From contig OX387205.1 of the NCBI GenBank assembly GCA_947561715.1, positions 10,731,001-10,795,000 of the forward strand: a DNA stretch of 64,000 bases, in the 5' to 3' direction. A program made the position numbers and the translations under genes. Positions 49,021 to 61,554 of the stretch are shown piece after piece. Below the pieces are notes generated by a model. The model ran no database searches. It was not told where the DNA came from and was given only the letters and a program-made list of their open reading frames with translations. The first letter of the stretch is position 1; the number at the start of each line of letters is the position of its first letter. This DNA comes from Ascidia mentula (taxonomy: Eukaryota > Chordata > Ascidiacea > Phlebobranchia > Ascidiidae).

Positions 49021-51329
49021 GAAAAGATCCCCACAAGTTATGTCTAATGTACAGGTTGTAGTGACGTTAGGCGTTGTCGGATGAGCCCTGCTTGTTTTTC
49101 CGTGAGCCGTTGTGACCTCGCCGTGCGTTTACCGCACGCTCGTAACTTATTTCTTTTTCGTTTGCGTTGTGGCGTTTGATGGCTTGCGGATTGCTGTGCC
49201 ACTGCCGGAGGGCTGTCCGTTCCACTGTTTACATTTTACACTTGTTTAAAACGGTTTTAACTCTTTTTCCCCGCGTAGGCATTGCCTCACTCGTATTTAG
49301 AATCTAAAAAAAAATTACCACAATTTCCTTAATTTTTAACTTTTTTCTACCATAGTTACTTTTATAGTTAAATATTAAAAATAAAATTTGCACCTCTTAA
49401 AACTTACCCTAATCATAAGATCCTATATTTTCTGGAAGCTATAAACGATCCAACTTTAAAGCACCGCAAAGCGTGTCTTGTTGAGGTTCAAAACAGATAA
49501 CTCGCCGTTTTAACGAAGTGTATTTCAGTTCTGAAACATTGCACGTAACATTATCTCACTTACTCGTTCCATTTTTGTACACGTCGCCTCATTGCACGTT
49601 CACACTCATACACATACAACGCTACACACATACAGGTGTTTCCCGAGAAAACGATGGTCGATATTCATGGTGATGCCAAATTAACACTAACTAACGTGCT
49701 GCAATGACTGATCCCATTTTTCCGTGTTATTTATCGTGAATACGCGTGTTGTAATTTTTCATCTTTTCTGTGAACGCCTGCGCACTCAGTATTGTTTGTT
49801 ACTGTGTCGAACTCCACCAGCTCGGCTTGCGTTGTCCCTGAAATGTCAAAGTGTCCCAATTTGCACTGACGCTTACGCTTTCAGTTTGGGGAGCAATTCG
49901 CACTACAATCCTCTTAATGTTCCTAGGCACGTTGCGAAATTTTGTAACAAAAGATATCATCCAAAACTGAGTAAATTATTCACGTTTTAGGGTTTCCAAA
50001 TGCACTCTTAAACCCCTAATAAGGTTTAGCTTAATCTTTGTACACACAGTTGGAAAAAAAATTTAAAAACTCCCAGTATGTTGGTTTTAGACTTCATGTT
50101 TAACGCATTCTTTATGTTCCGAATGGTTTTGACGCAATACTCGTTTCACGGTAGTATAGTTACTTAGTGTTCGTCATTCTTGCGTGTTCTGTCGCTGACC
50201 TTCATAACCATCTTGCCCACAGCGAAACAATCACCAGTTTACTGACATACGGGGTAGTTTCCAAACGTCATTGTGATTTTTTACCTTTTTTAAACCTGTA
50301 CGTGGATGGTATTTATCACAAGATTGCAATCCACCCATTTCTCATTGCTGTTTTCTACATCTTTCATCGTTTTCAGAGATTTTCACGTTTTTAACATTTT
50401 GTTTTTATTGAGATTTTTAACAAAATCTAACTCCTCGTTAAACACATATAGGCGATATAATATTGCAAAATTTTGTGTGCTGGAAAAACATTGCGACATA
50501 AAAAACAGTTCAAACCAGTCTTAGCCGCAACATTGGTGTTTGTTGGAATTCACATGCATGCCCAATTCTGTTAAAGCTATCCGTGTATACTTTAATTACC
50601 ACTTCACCATTTCAATAGACTTGTCGTCACACTTAAAACACCACTTGTAATTATTTGTGTCTAGTCTTGCGCATGCATCGTCATGTAGCTTTGTTCTTCT
50701 TTAATATTGTACAAGTGGTGCTTAACGGTGCTACGCTTCACGTACTGTAGCTCGGTGTCTCAATACATTGTGTTTGTGACGCTTTACGCCTGTCAGCCAT
50801 GGTAGGTTACCGAAGTTTGAGACTAGGGTTCTTGCTAATAAGCAAGATCTGCTGGTCAGGTGATAACATGCATATTGATAGAACGTTTCGGCGTTTGCGT
50901 AAAAGGTTTCCGGATGATTTTACTTCTTGTTTACATGCGGCAGACTCGACAGTACGCAAATAATGCAGTTCGTGTTGGGGCGTGCCTTTTTAACCTCGCA
51001 TTTATTGTAACTGCCCTTTACCTTTGCGCGCATATACCCGGTCGGCAGAGCGACCTTACGAGCCTTCTGCAATCGAGTCGCAAACCCCCGGCGGCAGCTA
51101 AGGTGCAGCCAAGCGTGGCATTTGACTCATAAATACCATGCGTGATTTGCGAGCACTTCCAGACCGAGCGTTTTGCATTGAGCGGTTGATCTTAAAAGAG
51201 CGTGCAGTTCTACCGATGTGATGAATTTAAAATTACCTGCGGCCAGGCATCTTGTGACTATGTGATTAATACAGCGGATTCATTTACCACACTGCGCCTT
51301 TGGATAGGCCATAAACTGGAATTGTAGCC
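49021..51329. other. Intergenic region between PKD2 and TMEM163
   Basis: This 2.3 kb carries the PKD2 3' UTR (AATAAA at 49380-49385) and the TMEM163 promoter and 5' UTR. An open frame at 50860-51132 contains one hydrophobic stretch (ACLFNLAFIVTALYLCA) but lacks a clear start and family match. Nothing else was recognised. Confidence 0.4.
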
Positions 51330-54300
51330 ATGGAATCAGCTCAACAAGAAACTGGATTTAATGACAACGGGCCTGTAAACTTGGCTGCCGCTAACAAAAA
51401 TCAGGTATGTTGTTAACGTCTTTAAATGCTGGGTGATTTAGATTCTGATACCCTCTATTATTTCCTACAGAGCAACAATGAAAAGAAATCAGAAAAAATA
51501 AAGCTTGAAGTGTCAGACAAAAAATGTAAGATATGTTTGTTAAAGTTGCTCTCACTAAATTTGTGATAGAAAACAATGCAAGTGGACATTTAGTTTTTGT
51601 GAACAAGGCAGTGTTTAAGCACAAATTTTTAGTAATTTCAATTATTTGTTTTAGTACATGTTGCTATTTTTACCTGTGTTATTGTTGTTGTTGCAATATT
51701 ATAAAATTGTCAAATTATTTTGGTGGTATGCACTTTAATATGGTTATACACAATAATTATAATGCAAAAGTTTGGGGACGAAAATATGTGTGCAACTTTT
51801 TTAGCTTCAGAAACAATTTGTTATTTTGTAGATTTAATAACAAATGATGACAATGACACAATATCCAATTTGGAATTGTCTTCGAAGGCAGCCAACCAGT
51901 GGAGAAAATCTGCTGTTTTGATTTCCTGGCTTTCAATTGTAATAACACTTACCATAGGCATCATTGAATTTGGTAAGCAAACTCTTTTTAGAACCAATTT
52001 TACATGTTTTGTGACAGAAATGGTTTGGTCACTTAATAGCCCTGAGGTAACAGATTATAAACAATCTCAACTGCTGGTTGTCTGGGCAGTTTAAAGTTGT
52101 TGTGGATGAAAAAAGGAAATCCTTTAAACACTGGTCCATATGCACTAACCATTATATCCTGGAACTCATTAACCCTAATGAATATTAAAAAATGGGTCAA
52201 TGATGTTTTCAAAAACTTATCCACCTTTGACTTTATATTGTTATAGTTTTAATTAGATATTTTGTATATTACCTTTGCCCTTTCTGTCAAGACAACATGT
52301 AATTGTATGCAAATTTTTGAAACGTTGATTTCCATATGTGTGTAGTTTATCTATTACCACACAATGATTAATTACTTGTCATCAGCAAATTGTCGTTTGT
52401 CATTATTTTGTGTTCCATCAGTGGCATGTTATCGCTTCCTACAGTTCCCTTTTATGACTACTGTTTCCTTTTTGTGTTACAGTAGTGGCGCAAAATGAAA
52501 ACAGCTCTGCTGCCTTTGGCCTTGCCGTGAGTTGATTTTGAAATATTACAGACATCCATAACCTAACAGGAGGGGGTGCTTTGTCTATGTTTGCTTTAAA
52601 CTGCGAAATCATAGTTTCCTGTTGAGTCACATTTTACAATGATTTGCTATCAGGAAGCGGTTGACCTACTCAATACAATTTTGTACGACGCACGCACGGG
52701 AGAAGGCTGGTTTTATAATCTTTGGACACCGGTTATTTAATTAATATTTGCGAAAAAATGGTTATGACACGAATACGAAAAACGCGAGGCTAGCGTGTTT
52801 ACTCAACATTTAACAACTTTCTTTTGTAGTTCAGTGCAATTCTTGATGTTTTGTCGTCAACCGTCGTATTATGGAGGTATTACGGAGCTAAAAACACATT
52901 CTCACAACGCCGCGAACACATGTAAGCTTTTTTACACTTAATTGTATGGTGTCTTTTAAAATGTGTTATCTTTGGTACTGTGGTAACTTGATCGCATGCG
53001 TATCCATGCCAATCTGTCAAATTTGTCGCCTTGAAAATGCCTAAACCGTATACAACAAAATAACGTTTTGCTTCCCGCAGATCGTGTATTGTTCTTGGTT
53101 GTCTGTTCATTGTCTCAGCAATTGGAATAGCCGCAAAAGCGATATTTGGGCTGCTAGAAGGAGACGCACCAAACATGAGCGTAAGGGACTTGCTTTAAGT
53201 CATATAGGATGTTCGTAACCCGACACCGTAAGCGTTAAGCCCGGTCTCTTGGAACGATATTACAGCAATTTCTAACAAATTTCGACAAATTTTCCGTTTT
53301 CAAACAAGTGCCAACATTTCTCTCCATAGCGACAGCACGAAAATCATCAAAGCTTTGATATTTTAACGGCAACTGTGTCGTTGCCACCAGCCCACACTTC
53401 CCCACATAGTAAACTTTTTGTCCCGTTTGTCGTTGCAGCGCTTAGTTGTGAATGGATTAATAGGAGCGTGGCAGTAGCATAGTAAGCATCCTTCCTAGGA
53501 CGCCTGATTAGTTCTTTCATCCATCCGACATTTTGCTGTTTACGATAATAAACGAAAAAGCATGTTGTTGTTGTTGGTGTTACGACAAAACAATGTTGAT
53601 TGCTTACTGAAAATTTTTTAATATCTCCAATGATGACACGTAGGCCTACCTTGTTTACATGGAGATGCTTACCAATATACCATAAAATCAACACATGCAA
53701 AAATGCACTTTATACTCAAGTCTATAGACTTAGTTGTTGTTTTTCATTGTGAGGAAATATTAGTCAACTTGAGCTGGAAACTGGACAGTCACTTCAACTT
53801 GTATTGCGTAAACACACGAGAAAAGCTTACGTGAAATTACTAATGAACTTTTTGGCAGGCCGACGGTTTACGAACTCTCGTCATAACTTCGGTTGTGGCA
53901 AGCGTGTCCTGCCTCCTTTTATTCTCTGGAAAAGCAATCATTGCCAAAAAGCTCGTATCTTGGACGATATTTACAGATGGTAAGTTTTAAAAACAAATGC
54001 AAGTGCTGTGTTTTGCTACTACAGCTCTGAGGCATGAATAGTGGACTGAACACAAAGTCACCGCACCAGTCGTTTTTCCCTATTGTCAAATTAATGGTGG
54101 CTCGCTTCGAATCAGATGCAGGATATCAGCATGTAATTAAGAGTAAAATCCTACTGCATGGCTTTGGTGTTATGTTGAATATTTCCAGTAGCGCTGTACG
54201 GTTGGCCCCAGCAACAAGTCAAGTTAGTTAAGGCACCTGGAAAAACCTCATTCAAATTATATCTTGCGTGTCCGAAACAGCAATTAAACTTCTCCAAATT

Positions 54301-55900
54301 TGCCCCAATTGCCGAACACGTGAACGCACATAAATGCCCACACTAGCGACTAATTGGAAGTTGGACCCAAGCGTGAACGCACATAAATGCCCACACTAAC
54401 GACTAATTGGAAGTTCGACCTAGGAACAGCTTTAATCTTTGCTTAATAGTTCTCTCTGGTGATTTTACAGCCTTAAACTCCCTTGCCGGAGGTGTGGTGG
54501 CATTTTCAATGGTTATCACGTCAATTGTTACAAAGGAAGATCGCCGTCTTTGGTTTTTGGACTCGACTATCGGCTTGGTGGTCAGTCTGTTTCTGCTCAT
54601 ATACGGACTTTGGTAAGTGTTCAAAATATGGACTAAATGGCCAGTTAATTCGTGGTGCAACTGATCATTTTGTCATTATCGCTCCAGTAATAGGTGTAAA
54701 TTGTCTGTAACCTGGAACGTATTGAGACTTTCATACAAGTTTGGATTTACCACCTAAACCATATTCTGCTGTTAAAATGGTGTGGTTTTTATTTGTGCCA
54801 ATTTACCAAGCATCAAAGGTTCTAATATTTTTATGAAACTTTCGTAGTCACTCAGAAACTGACTTTCTTACTGTCATTGTGAAAAAAGTGAAAGCGAAAC
54901 ACGTTGGTTAAGAATATTTTGAAGCAACTTTTTTTTTATAACACCCTATTTACACTTTGCATGGCAAATGGTTTGAAATATTATTGTTCTGTGCAATATC
55001 CGCTCGATTTCATTTGCTTGAAAAGCATTCCAAATACTTTTGGGCGCAGCATGCTCGTCACGCGTTTGGCACTTAAGGAACGCCTCTTGTTTAAACACTT
55101 AACAGCCCAACTAAAACTGCTGTTTAAAGGAAACGTTTGCTTCTTTGCCCACCGCATCCGCAATAAAGCGGTGGTCTATTTGCTTACGGCCCCAGCATTG
55201 TAGGGTAAATCTGTAGGATTTCCTTGAATATCCAAATTCGCGTGTATAACGCTGTGGTGGACACTTTTGCACAACAGAGGTGGTATTTAAATTGTTTGCT
55301 TGCCACCAACGAAAACATAATTCTTGATTGCCTTGGGCTTTTTCTACGTGATGCCATAAATGCAATTGCGACGTAACGCGCCAGTAGTTCTTAACTTTGT
55401 GATCACGCGCCCTGTTTCTCCCAAGCCAGACTGTTTAATACAGAACCCTAATTGTATTCATAATTGGATTAGGCAACAAAAGGAAATACGTTTTTTATTC
55501 TTGTATGTCGTCACAACGGCTGTTTTAAAAAGAAATGGCTAAGTTATGAAAGCCTTATTTGTTACATGAACATATTTCTTTGTTTTCATAAAACGATACG
55601 TGGCTTCCATTGGGCAAGTTGCTTGTGAATAAGGTCTGTTCCAACGTTTTAAGTCATTTGGAAAGTTGTGACGACAAAACTTTAGATGTTTCTTGTCCAA
55701 TTTGTGCTAAGTCGCTTTTGTGGTGGCTTTTTCCATTACATATATACAAGGCTGCCGTTTGATACAAAACATAAAATACCCAAACCTTGCTGAGCCAATG
55801 TTTCCTATAAATATAGTAATGTGTACTAAACCTTTTCAACAGGCTGCTAACAAAACACTGTCCAGAAGTCAAGAAAACCGGGAGCTACACAGAAACCTAA
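51330..55900 (+). CDS. TMEM163: Transmembrane protein 163 (zinc transporter of the CDF type)
   Basis: Nine exons (51330-51404, 51471-51525, 51832-51972, 52483-52526, 52830-52921, 53081-53180, 53859-53979, 54471-54612, 55843-55900) encode 275 residues; human TMEM163 has 289. The human protein exports zinc and sits in synaptic vesicles and plasma membrane. A hydrophilic, Asp/Glu/Asn-rich N-terminus is followed by six membrane helices: WRKSAVLISWLSIVITL, AILDVLSSTVVLWRY, SCIVLGCLFIVSAIG, LVITSVVASVSCLL, ALNSLAGGVVAFSMV and IGLVVSLFLLIYGLW. The helix-5 Asp is kept (TDALNSL, 209). In helix 2 the human metal-site pair DAILD reads SAILD: Ser107 replaces the first Asp, and Asp111 remains. The last exon is tiny (LLTKHCPEVKKTG) and matches human in position. 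A 53-bp tandem repeat lies in intron 7. Confidence 0.93.
54319..54420. repeat. Two-copy tandem repeat, 53-bp period
   Basis: The segment cgtgaacgcacataaatgcc through the attggaagtt word occurs at 54319 and again at 54372 with three or so differences. It lies just before TMEM163 exon 8, 50 bp upstream of its acceptor. Confidence 0.8.
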
Positions 55901-56204
55901 AAGTTCAACATTCCGTACGTACCTCTGAATGTCGCCACCGCACTTACTATGAGTTTTCTGCGTTTTCTAACATGCGTGGTTGCGTTAGATTGCACAAATT
56001 GTGGTCTCGTTTTGTGTTGCAATAAGTGCTTTGGTTTTTCATTTCATTTTGACAACCACATTTGTTTTCGTCACGAAACATTACGTCACTGTGGACAAAA
56101 GTCTTCCATTTTATCTTATACCACGTGACAACCCAACACTTGTTGATCCACGCACGATTTTTTGCATTAGTTTTAAGCTTCAAAGTGGACTTTATCCACT
56201 GCGT

Positions 56205-56422
56205 CAGGGGTTCCCAACTTTCATAACCGGTGGCTCATCTCCAAAATGTTATGACACACCAGAAAAACCGTTTTTAGGACGAATTCACTCGCGTAACAAA
56301 AAAATTGGTTTTTGTACCATTGTAAGCTGAAAGGTTGTGCGGTTTCTTAAGGAAACAAAGCCTCCAAGTTAGCTTGCTACGCCCCAACAACATTAAAACG
56401 ACGCACTGTTTGGAAATCTCTG
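56205..56422. mobile_element. Diverged hAT-type MITE
   Basis: Starts CAGGGGTTCCCAACTTTC and ends GTTTGGAAATCTCTG, an imperfect inverted end. The flanking octamers cactgcgt (56197-56204) and cgctacgt (56423-56430) agree at 6 of 8 positions. An old copy of a hAT family different from the one at 18 kb. Confidence 0.6.
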
Positions 56423-57540
56423 CGCTACGTCCGTTTGATTGTAAGTAGAGTTTATCATGTGCCTTACACCACCTATATATGTTTTCCTTTTTATCCGTGC
56501 AATAGTGAATTTCCATCCTTATGTTTCACAAAATTTTATGTTTGTTAGTAAGGGATGTGTAGCCATTAATTTTTAACTCAAGGAGTGTTTGATTCCCTTC
56601 GTGATATTACTTGCAGTCAGGAGCTCGTATTGAAAATCAACCACGCGGTTCTGATAAAAAATATCAGTGGTATAGTTGTTAAATTGGCCCATTTTACTAC
56701 GTTAATATCATTGTGTTGAAAAAACAAGCAATTGCGTCTGTTTTCGAACTAACTCAGTCCTTAACACCGAAAGAATATTTTACTCTAAGCAACATAATAT
56801 TGCGATCTGTGTTGGTAGTTCCACCCTCTGTTTAAATGGCCAGTTGGTGAAAGGCAATTTGTAACATGTATACGTTCCTACGAACATGATAGGAAGCCGA
56901 TTTCCAGTGCTCTGAGAATTGCAACGCCATTGGTCATTTCGACCGATCCCTGCTTTTGTGTAGCGCACTTCCTGTAGTAATTTCGTTTATATTGCTGTTT
57001 CTGGTTAGTGTTCTTTAATCAATTGTCCTTCGCACCCGTTAAAACAATAGGTGTACAGTGTACATTCTATGCTTTTTATGTACTTTCGAGCATTTGCAAG
57101 CGAAAACATCATTTGCAATAAACGTTTATCGACAAAACCAGCTGTAATGTGTTATATTTTATATAGTGCATTGTATACCCAACGCAGATGATACAACGCA
57201 AAGGAAAAATATATCTACAGCTTCGAAACGAGCGTATATATATTCACATGCGGTATTGTGGAAAATAAAACATGTTATTTAAACAGTAGGACACACCACA
57301 ATGTGTAACAAAGATTAAATTGTATCTTTTGGTTTATTTCAAAATTCTAGCCGTAAAAAGTGCATATGACACAGGAAATTGGTACATGAAACGGGAAAGC
57401 TTAAAAGGGTCACGGGTTTCTGAGAACCAGGTGATTAAAGTTGTATTTGAACCGTTAACATTTGGGTGGTGCTCGAACAATTTTCGACCAGGACGAAGAC
57501 AAAGCGGAAATGCATGGGGATTGTGCATGTGACGTGTAAC

Positions 57541-57732
57541 CAGTGGTGGGATTCAGCCGGTTCGCACCGGTTCCCGTGAACCTGCTCCTGGAATTTAACG
57601 ACCTAAGCGAACGGGTTGTTGACAACCGTATGTGTAGGTCTATGTTTCACTTCGAGCACTGTTTTCCCGCGGTTACTGAGGTATGCTGCTAGTGAGAGAA
57701 CCGGTTGCTAAAATACTTTAATCCCACCACTG
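57541..57732. mobile_element. hAT-type MITE
   Basis: Starts CAGTGGTGGGATTCAGCC and ends TAATCCCACCACTG, with an inverted GAACCGGTT subterminal motif on both sides. The flanking octamers cgtgtaac and ggtgcaac match at 6 of 8 positions. At 192 bp it is non-autonomous. Confidence 0.78.
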
Positions 57733-58007
57733 GGTGCAACCCTTGTCTTGCCGAACTGCTAACTTTGTACAAGAAACTCATAAGCAACACTGGTTGATAA
57801 AGGATCAATTCTTTTTTGAAAAATAACTTCCAATGTTATAATGTGAAATAACTTTCTTTGAGGTGAACATTTTAAATTTTTAAAGAATCAATAGGAAAAC
57901 ACATATATTCCACAAACACGCGTTCTCCGCGCATGAATGTGTAAGTTAATTCAACTGGATATTTCAGTGCAACGCAGTATTTGATGTTAGTGTTATGATC
58001 GAATGAA

Positions 58008-58078
58008 ATCCGTGTGGTGGAGCTAGAGTACTATTTTAAATAACATCCGTGTGGTGGAGCTAGAGTACTATTTTAAAT
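58008..58078. repeat. Short tandem repeat, 37-bp period
   Basis: Two identical 34-nt copies of atccgtgtggtggagctaga plus the following 14 nt stand at 58008-58041 and 58045-58078. A partial third copy (ccatgtggtggagcc) occurs at about 58340, beyond the MITE at 58094-58312. The MITE seems to have inserted into the repeat array. Confidence 0.8.
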
Positions 58079-58093
58079 GGAAGATACTTTTAC

Positions 58094-58312
58094 ACCGGGT
58101 CACAAAGTTTTTTCCAAACTTGATCCACAAATAAGCCTATGTAACATAGAAATCTGTGCGCTACGATTCGTGTAGTATTTCAACTCAAATTTATAAGCAA
58201 AAATAACAGGCGGTGGCCCTGTTTACGCCTAATCAATAAAATTTGCACAGATTTCTGTTGTACACATACTTATATGTGGATCAAGTTTGGAAAAAAACTT
58301 TGTGACCCGGTG
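58094..58312. mobile_element. Tc1/mariner-type MITE with long inverted repeats
   Basis: The element starts CACCGGGTCACAAAGTTTTT and ends AACTTTGTGACCCGGTG. It has imperfect inverted repeats of about 65-70 bp that also include tccaaacttgatccaca. TA dinucleotides stand directly outside both ends (58092-58093 and 58313-58314), the duplication expected of Tc1/mariner transposition. At 219 bp it has no coding capacity. Confidence 0.85.
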
Positions 58313-59065
58313 TAGTAGTATTTTCCATTTTAAATGACATCCATGTGGTGGAGCCCATAAACCTGATCGGGATTCGTTCTGGGAACATCCTTGGTTCAAA
58401 CTCGGTGTAGTAAAAAAAAGAAAAGCAAAGCCTTTGCTGTGATTGTACCCTCAATTTAAAAAGTTCTTACGACCGTGTCAACGAAGAATAGATGTCGGTA
58501 AAATAATAAAGAATGTAAAAATACATGCTTCCTGGCGAAAGTCCCCAATCAGAATCAAGCATCGTCTATTTTTAAACTAACTTTCGTTTTTTCTACCGCT
58601 TGCGCAAATTTTTCATGGCACAAAAAGCGTGTATAATTTCTATTACTTTGCGCCGGTAATACTTGCTGAGTCATAGTTAGATAAGCAATATTGGAGGTCG
58701 TAGTTAGTTGATTTTTGACAGAAAGGTTATACGAGGAAGCGTGATGCAACACCCGGCAAGTGTGAATGAGGTTTTTGTCACGTTTGGTTATGAACATTGT
58801 GATAGAAGCAGGTGGGCAAAGTATCACACCAGTGATTATAGGATTAATGCAGTTATGTCTTAGGTATTTTGTATCATTTTTAAGTTTCAATTAAACGCTA
58901 CTAATCTGTCTGGTGAGTGGCGATGTTTGAAAAAACATTGTTGGTTAAAAACCTGTGCACTGACATGCGAATTAGTTTTTGAAACTTTTAACTGCATATA
59001 TTGCTAGCTTTTTAACAAATATTACATTTTATAGCACTTTTTGTAAGCAAATATCTTTTATAAAA

Positions 59066-59800
59066 ATGTCATCCTTGCCTAAAGAGTATGGATATGTGAT
59101 TGGTACTGGTTTAGCCAGTTGGGTGATGCTGCAAGGCATGGCAATGAAAGTTGTCAAAGCACGAACGAAGTACGGAGTAAAGGTGGGGTTATGTATGTGA
59201 TGTTTCCCAACAAAAAAGAACAAGATAGTAAAAATATCTGCTGGAATATCTTTAACAGAACCATATGTTCTGTTTTTTAACCTTATATCTTTGTAAAAAG
59301 AAGGATTTTGAATTAAAGTTTTTCCACATTTTTATGTTTAATAGTACCCTGACATGTACAGTGCCGAAAATGTGCAGTTCAATTGCATACAAAGAGCACA
59401 TCAAAACACCCTTGAAGGACATCCTTCATTCCTATTTATGTTGGCTACAGGAGGACTTGAGTGCCCGGCAAGTATTTTACAGCTGTTAAAAGTTTAATTG
59501 TTATGTAGCCTGCTGACCATTTTTTATTCAAAATGCCGTTTTATGTGCTTAACGTAGTATGTTGCATCAAAATACAATTGGCTGTTTATGGTAATGTGTT
59601 ATTTCATACATTTAAATTCGCAGAAAACTGCTGCAGGGCTTGGTATGATTTGGATTTTGGGAAGAGTTGCATATGCAAAAGGATATGCAAGTGAAAAACC
59701 AGAAAATCGGAAATGGGGAAGTTTTGGCTACATTGGATCTCTTGGTCTTCTTGGATTGACAACCTATTTTGCTCTGAAGAAGTTGGAAATTGTGAACTAA
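59066..59800 (+). CDS. Microsomal glutathione S-transferase 3, copy A
   Basis: Exons 59066-59182, 59345-59467 and 59624-59800 encode 138 residues of a MAPEG-family membrane enzyme (MGST3 type). In vertebrates MGST3 conjugates glutathione to lipid substrates and reduces lipid hydroperoxides in the ER and mitochondria. The N-terminus [11 protein letters not shown] matches human MGST3 (LSKEYGFV). The signature [13 protein letters not shown] is complete and [12 protein letters not shown] follows. The last exon has [20 protein letters not shown] and one more membrane helix. There are four hydrophobic segments as in the family. Intron 2 has a GC donor (CCG|GCAAGT). The next gene is a paralog with the same exon lengths (117, 123 and 177 nt), so the pair arose by tandem duplication. 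Confidence 0.94.
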
Positions 59801-60529
59801 ATTTATTGTTTGCTGGCATCATGCTTTCCGTAATTGAACTAAAATTCCAATGTTTGCTATTTTTGCATAGCGGTAGTGTACTGAAGCTGTATTTTAACCT
59901 CTAATTTTTGTGTACACTTTTTCATTGTCTTGATATTTGGTATAATCGTGTTTGTTTCTATTTCTCCCTATAAATCCTGTTTCGGTTACATGTTGATTGC
60001 AAAAAGGAGACGACCATAGTAATATTAGAGACTGCAGGACATTTAAGTAGCAAGGAGGTCGAAAAGGTTCAACTTTGAAAGAAGAATTTTATTGTTGAAA
60101 AACCATTTGAACGAAACTGCAGTCCTGCATACCTGTTACGAAAAGAAACCAAATCGATTCAGTCTAAATATAAGACGTGGCAATGCAACCGCCAGTCTAG
60201 ACTTGAGTGCCTGATAAGCATACTATGGTTTGAGACCTACCTGGTTCTAGCTGCAAGGATTAAACAAATCGGTCGCCGACTGAACTTTGAACCTCACGCT
60301 CCTATTACTATAAATACGACAGCGGCGGCAATGTTTGTATTTGTCCTCTTGGCGGCTTAGTAGTGCTGTTTTTAGCATTACTAAGTATTTTACATGATTA
60401 TACAGCTTTTCAGTGTCAATATTTTTATATTGGCGTATCTTTGCAGTTCCTGCCGGCCTTGATTGGTTATTGGTTTATATGCTTCTAAAGACTTCTTTTT
60501 AAAATTAGTATTTGTTACACTACCAAAAG
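59801..60529. other. Spacer between the two MGST3 copies
   Basis: This 729 bp should hold the copy A 3' UTR and the copy B promoter. No transposon end or RNA gene was recognised. The spacing is too wide for a typical tunicate operon, where cistrons nearly touch. Confidence 0.4.
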
Positions 60530-61346
60530 ATGTCGTCTCTACCAAAAGACTATGGTTATGTCGTCGGAACTGGCATTGCAAGTTGGGTGATGTTGCAGGG
60601 AATGGCAATGAAAGTTGTGAGGGCTCGAAAGGAATATGGAGTAGAGGTAAATTGGATAGCCTATGTATTCTTTGCCAACAATGTGACTGTCTTTAAACTA
60701 TTTGTAAGTAGGTTTAACTTTTGTGTTTCTTTTTGTGACATATTTGCTTGCTGTTATAGTACCCAAACATGTACAGTGACAACGAAGTGAAATTTAACTG
60801 CGTACAGAGGGCACATCAATATACACTGGAGTCGCATCCATCGTTTTTGTTTATGCTCAGTCTTGGTGGTCTTGAATGTCCGGCAAGTATTTAAGTGGAC
60901 CAAACCAGTTTTATATTCAAATAATAATATAATATAGTGTAAAATAGTTATAGTTTTGAATAGAAATGCCAAAGTTAGAAAATTACTAACTGATCTTGTT
61001 AATTATTCAGTCGGTTAAAAAACATATATATATCTTGGCTTGCCAAACAACTGAATTTTAAAAATATGTATGCTGGAAACAAGTTGTAAACTTCTACTAT
61101 GCATTATTTAGGTGATAGTCAATATAATTTTTTAATGCAAAATGCCATAAGAACTATTCAAAATTACAGAAAACCGCTGCAGGGCTTGGAATGGTTTGGA
61201 TCTTGGGTAAAATGTGCTATGCAAAGGGCTATGCAACTGGAAATCCAGAAAATCGTAAATGGGGATCATTTGGTATGATTGGAACTTTTGGGTTGGTGGG
61301 TCTGACAGCATATTTTGCATTGAAAAAGTTGGAAATTCTAAAATAA
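60530..61346 (+). CDS. Microsomal glutathione S-transferase 3, copy B
   Basis: Exons 60530-60646, 60760-60882 and 61170-61346 encode 138 residues, the same exon lengths as copy A. It keeps [25 protein letters not shown] and [20 protein letters not shown]. In the MAPEG signature it reads RAHQYTLE: Tyr replaces the Asn found in copy A and in most family members, which may alter glutathione binding. Intron 2 also uses a GC donor (CCG|GCAAGT). The stop codon is 208 bp from the convergent ASZ1 stop, so the 3' UTRs may overlap. An AATAAA at 61502-61507 is the likely polyadenylation signal. Confidence 0.93.
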
Positions 61347-61554
61347 GACTTGATCACTGTTGCAATTTTCTGTGTTGTACTTGTTAAAATTGTGTAGAAT
61401 TTGTGAAGTTTTCTTTGTTGAGGCTGTGCATTACAAGTAAAGGCAGTTGTTAACACACTAAGTGGGTTTTAAAGAAACGGGGCCCCTTGGAGAAATATTG
61501 AAATAAAGAATCAATCACATGTAAAAACTGAACATGATTGCAGTTGATTAAAAT

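Larger units (their letters stand above)
55901..59065. other. Repeat-rich intergenic region between TMEM163 and the MGST3 pair
   Basis: This 3.2 kb holds no gene that I can support. It contains at least three MITEs (56205-56422, 57541-57732, 58094-58312) and a short tandem repeat (58008-58078). The remaining open frames are short and overlap on both strands. Confidence 0.5.

Noticed and set aside
50860-51132. Open frame with a hydrophobic stretch upstream of TMEM163
   Set aside because: No ATG at its start, no recognised family and no splice partner. A chance frame is as likely.
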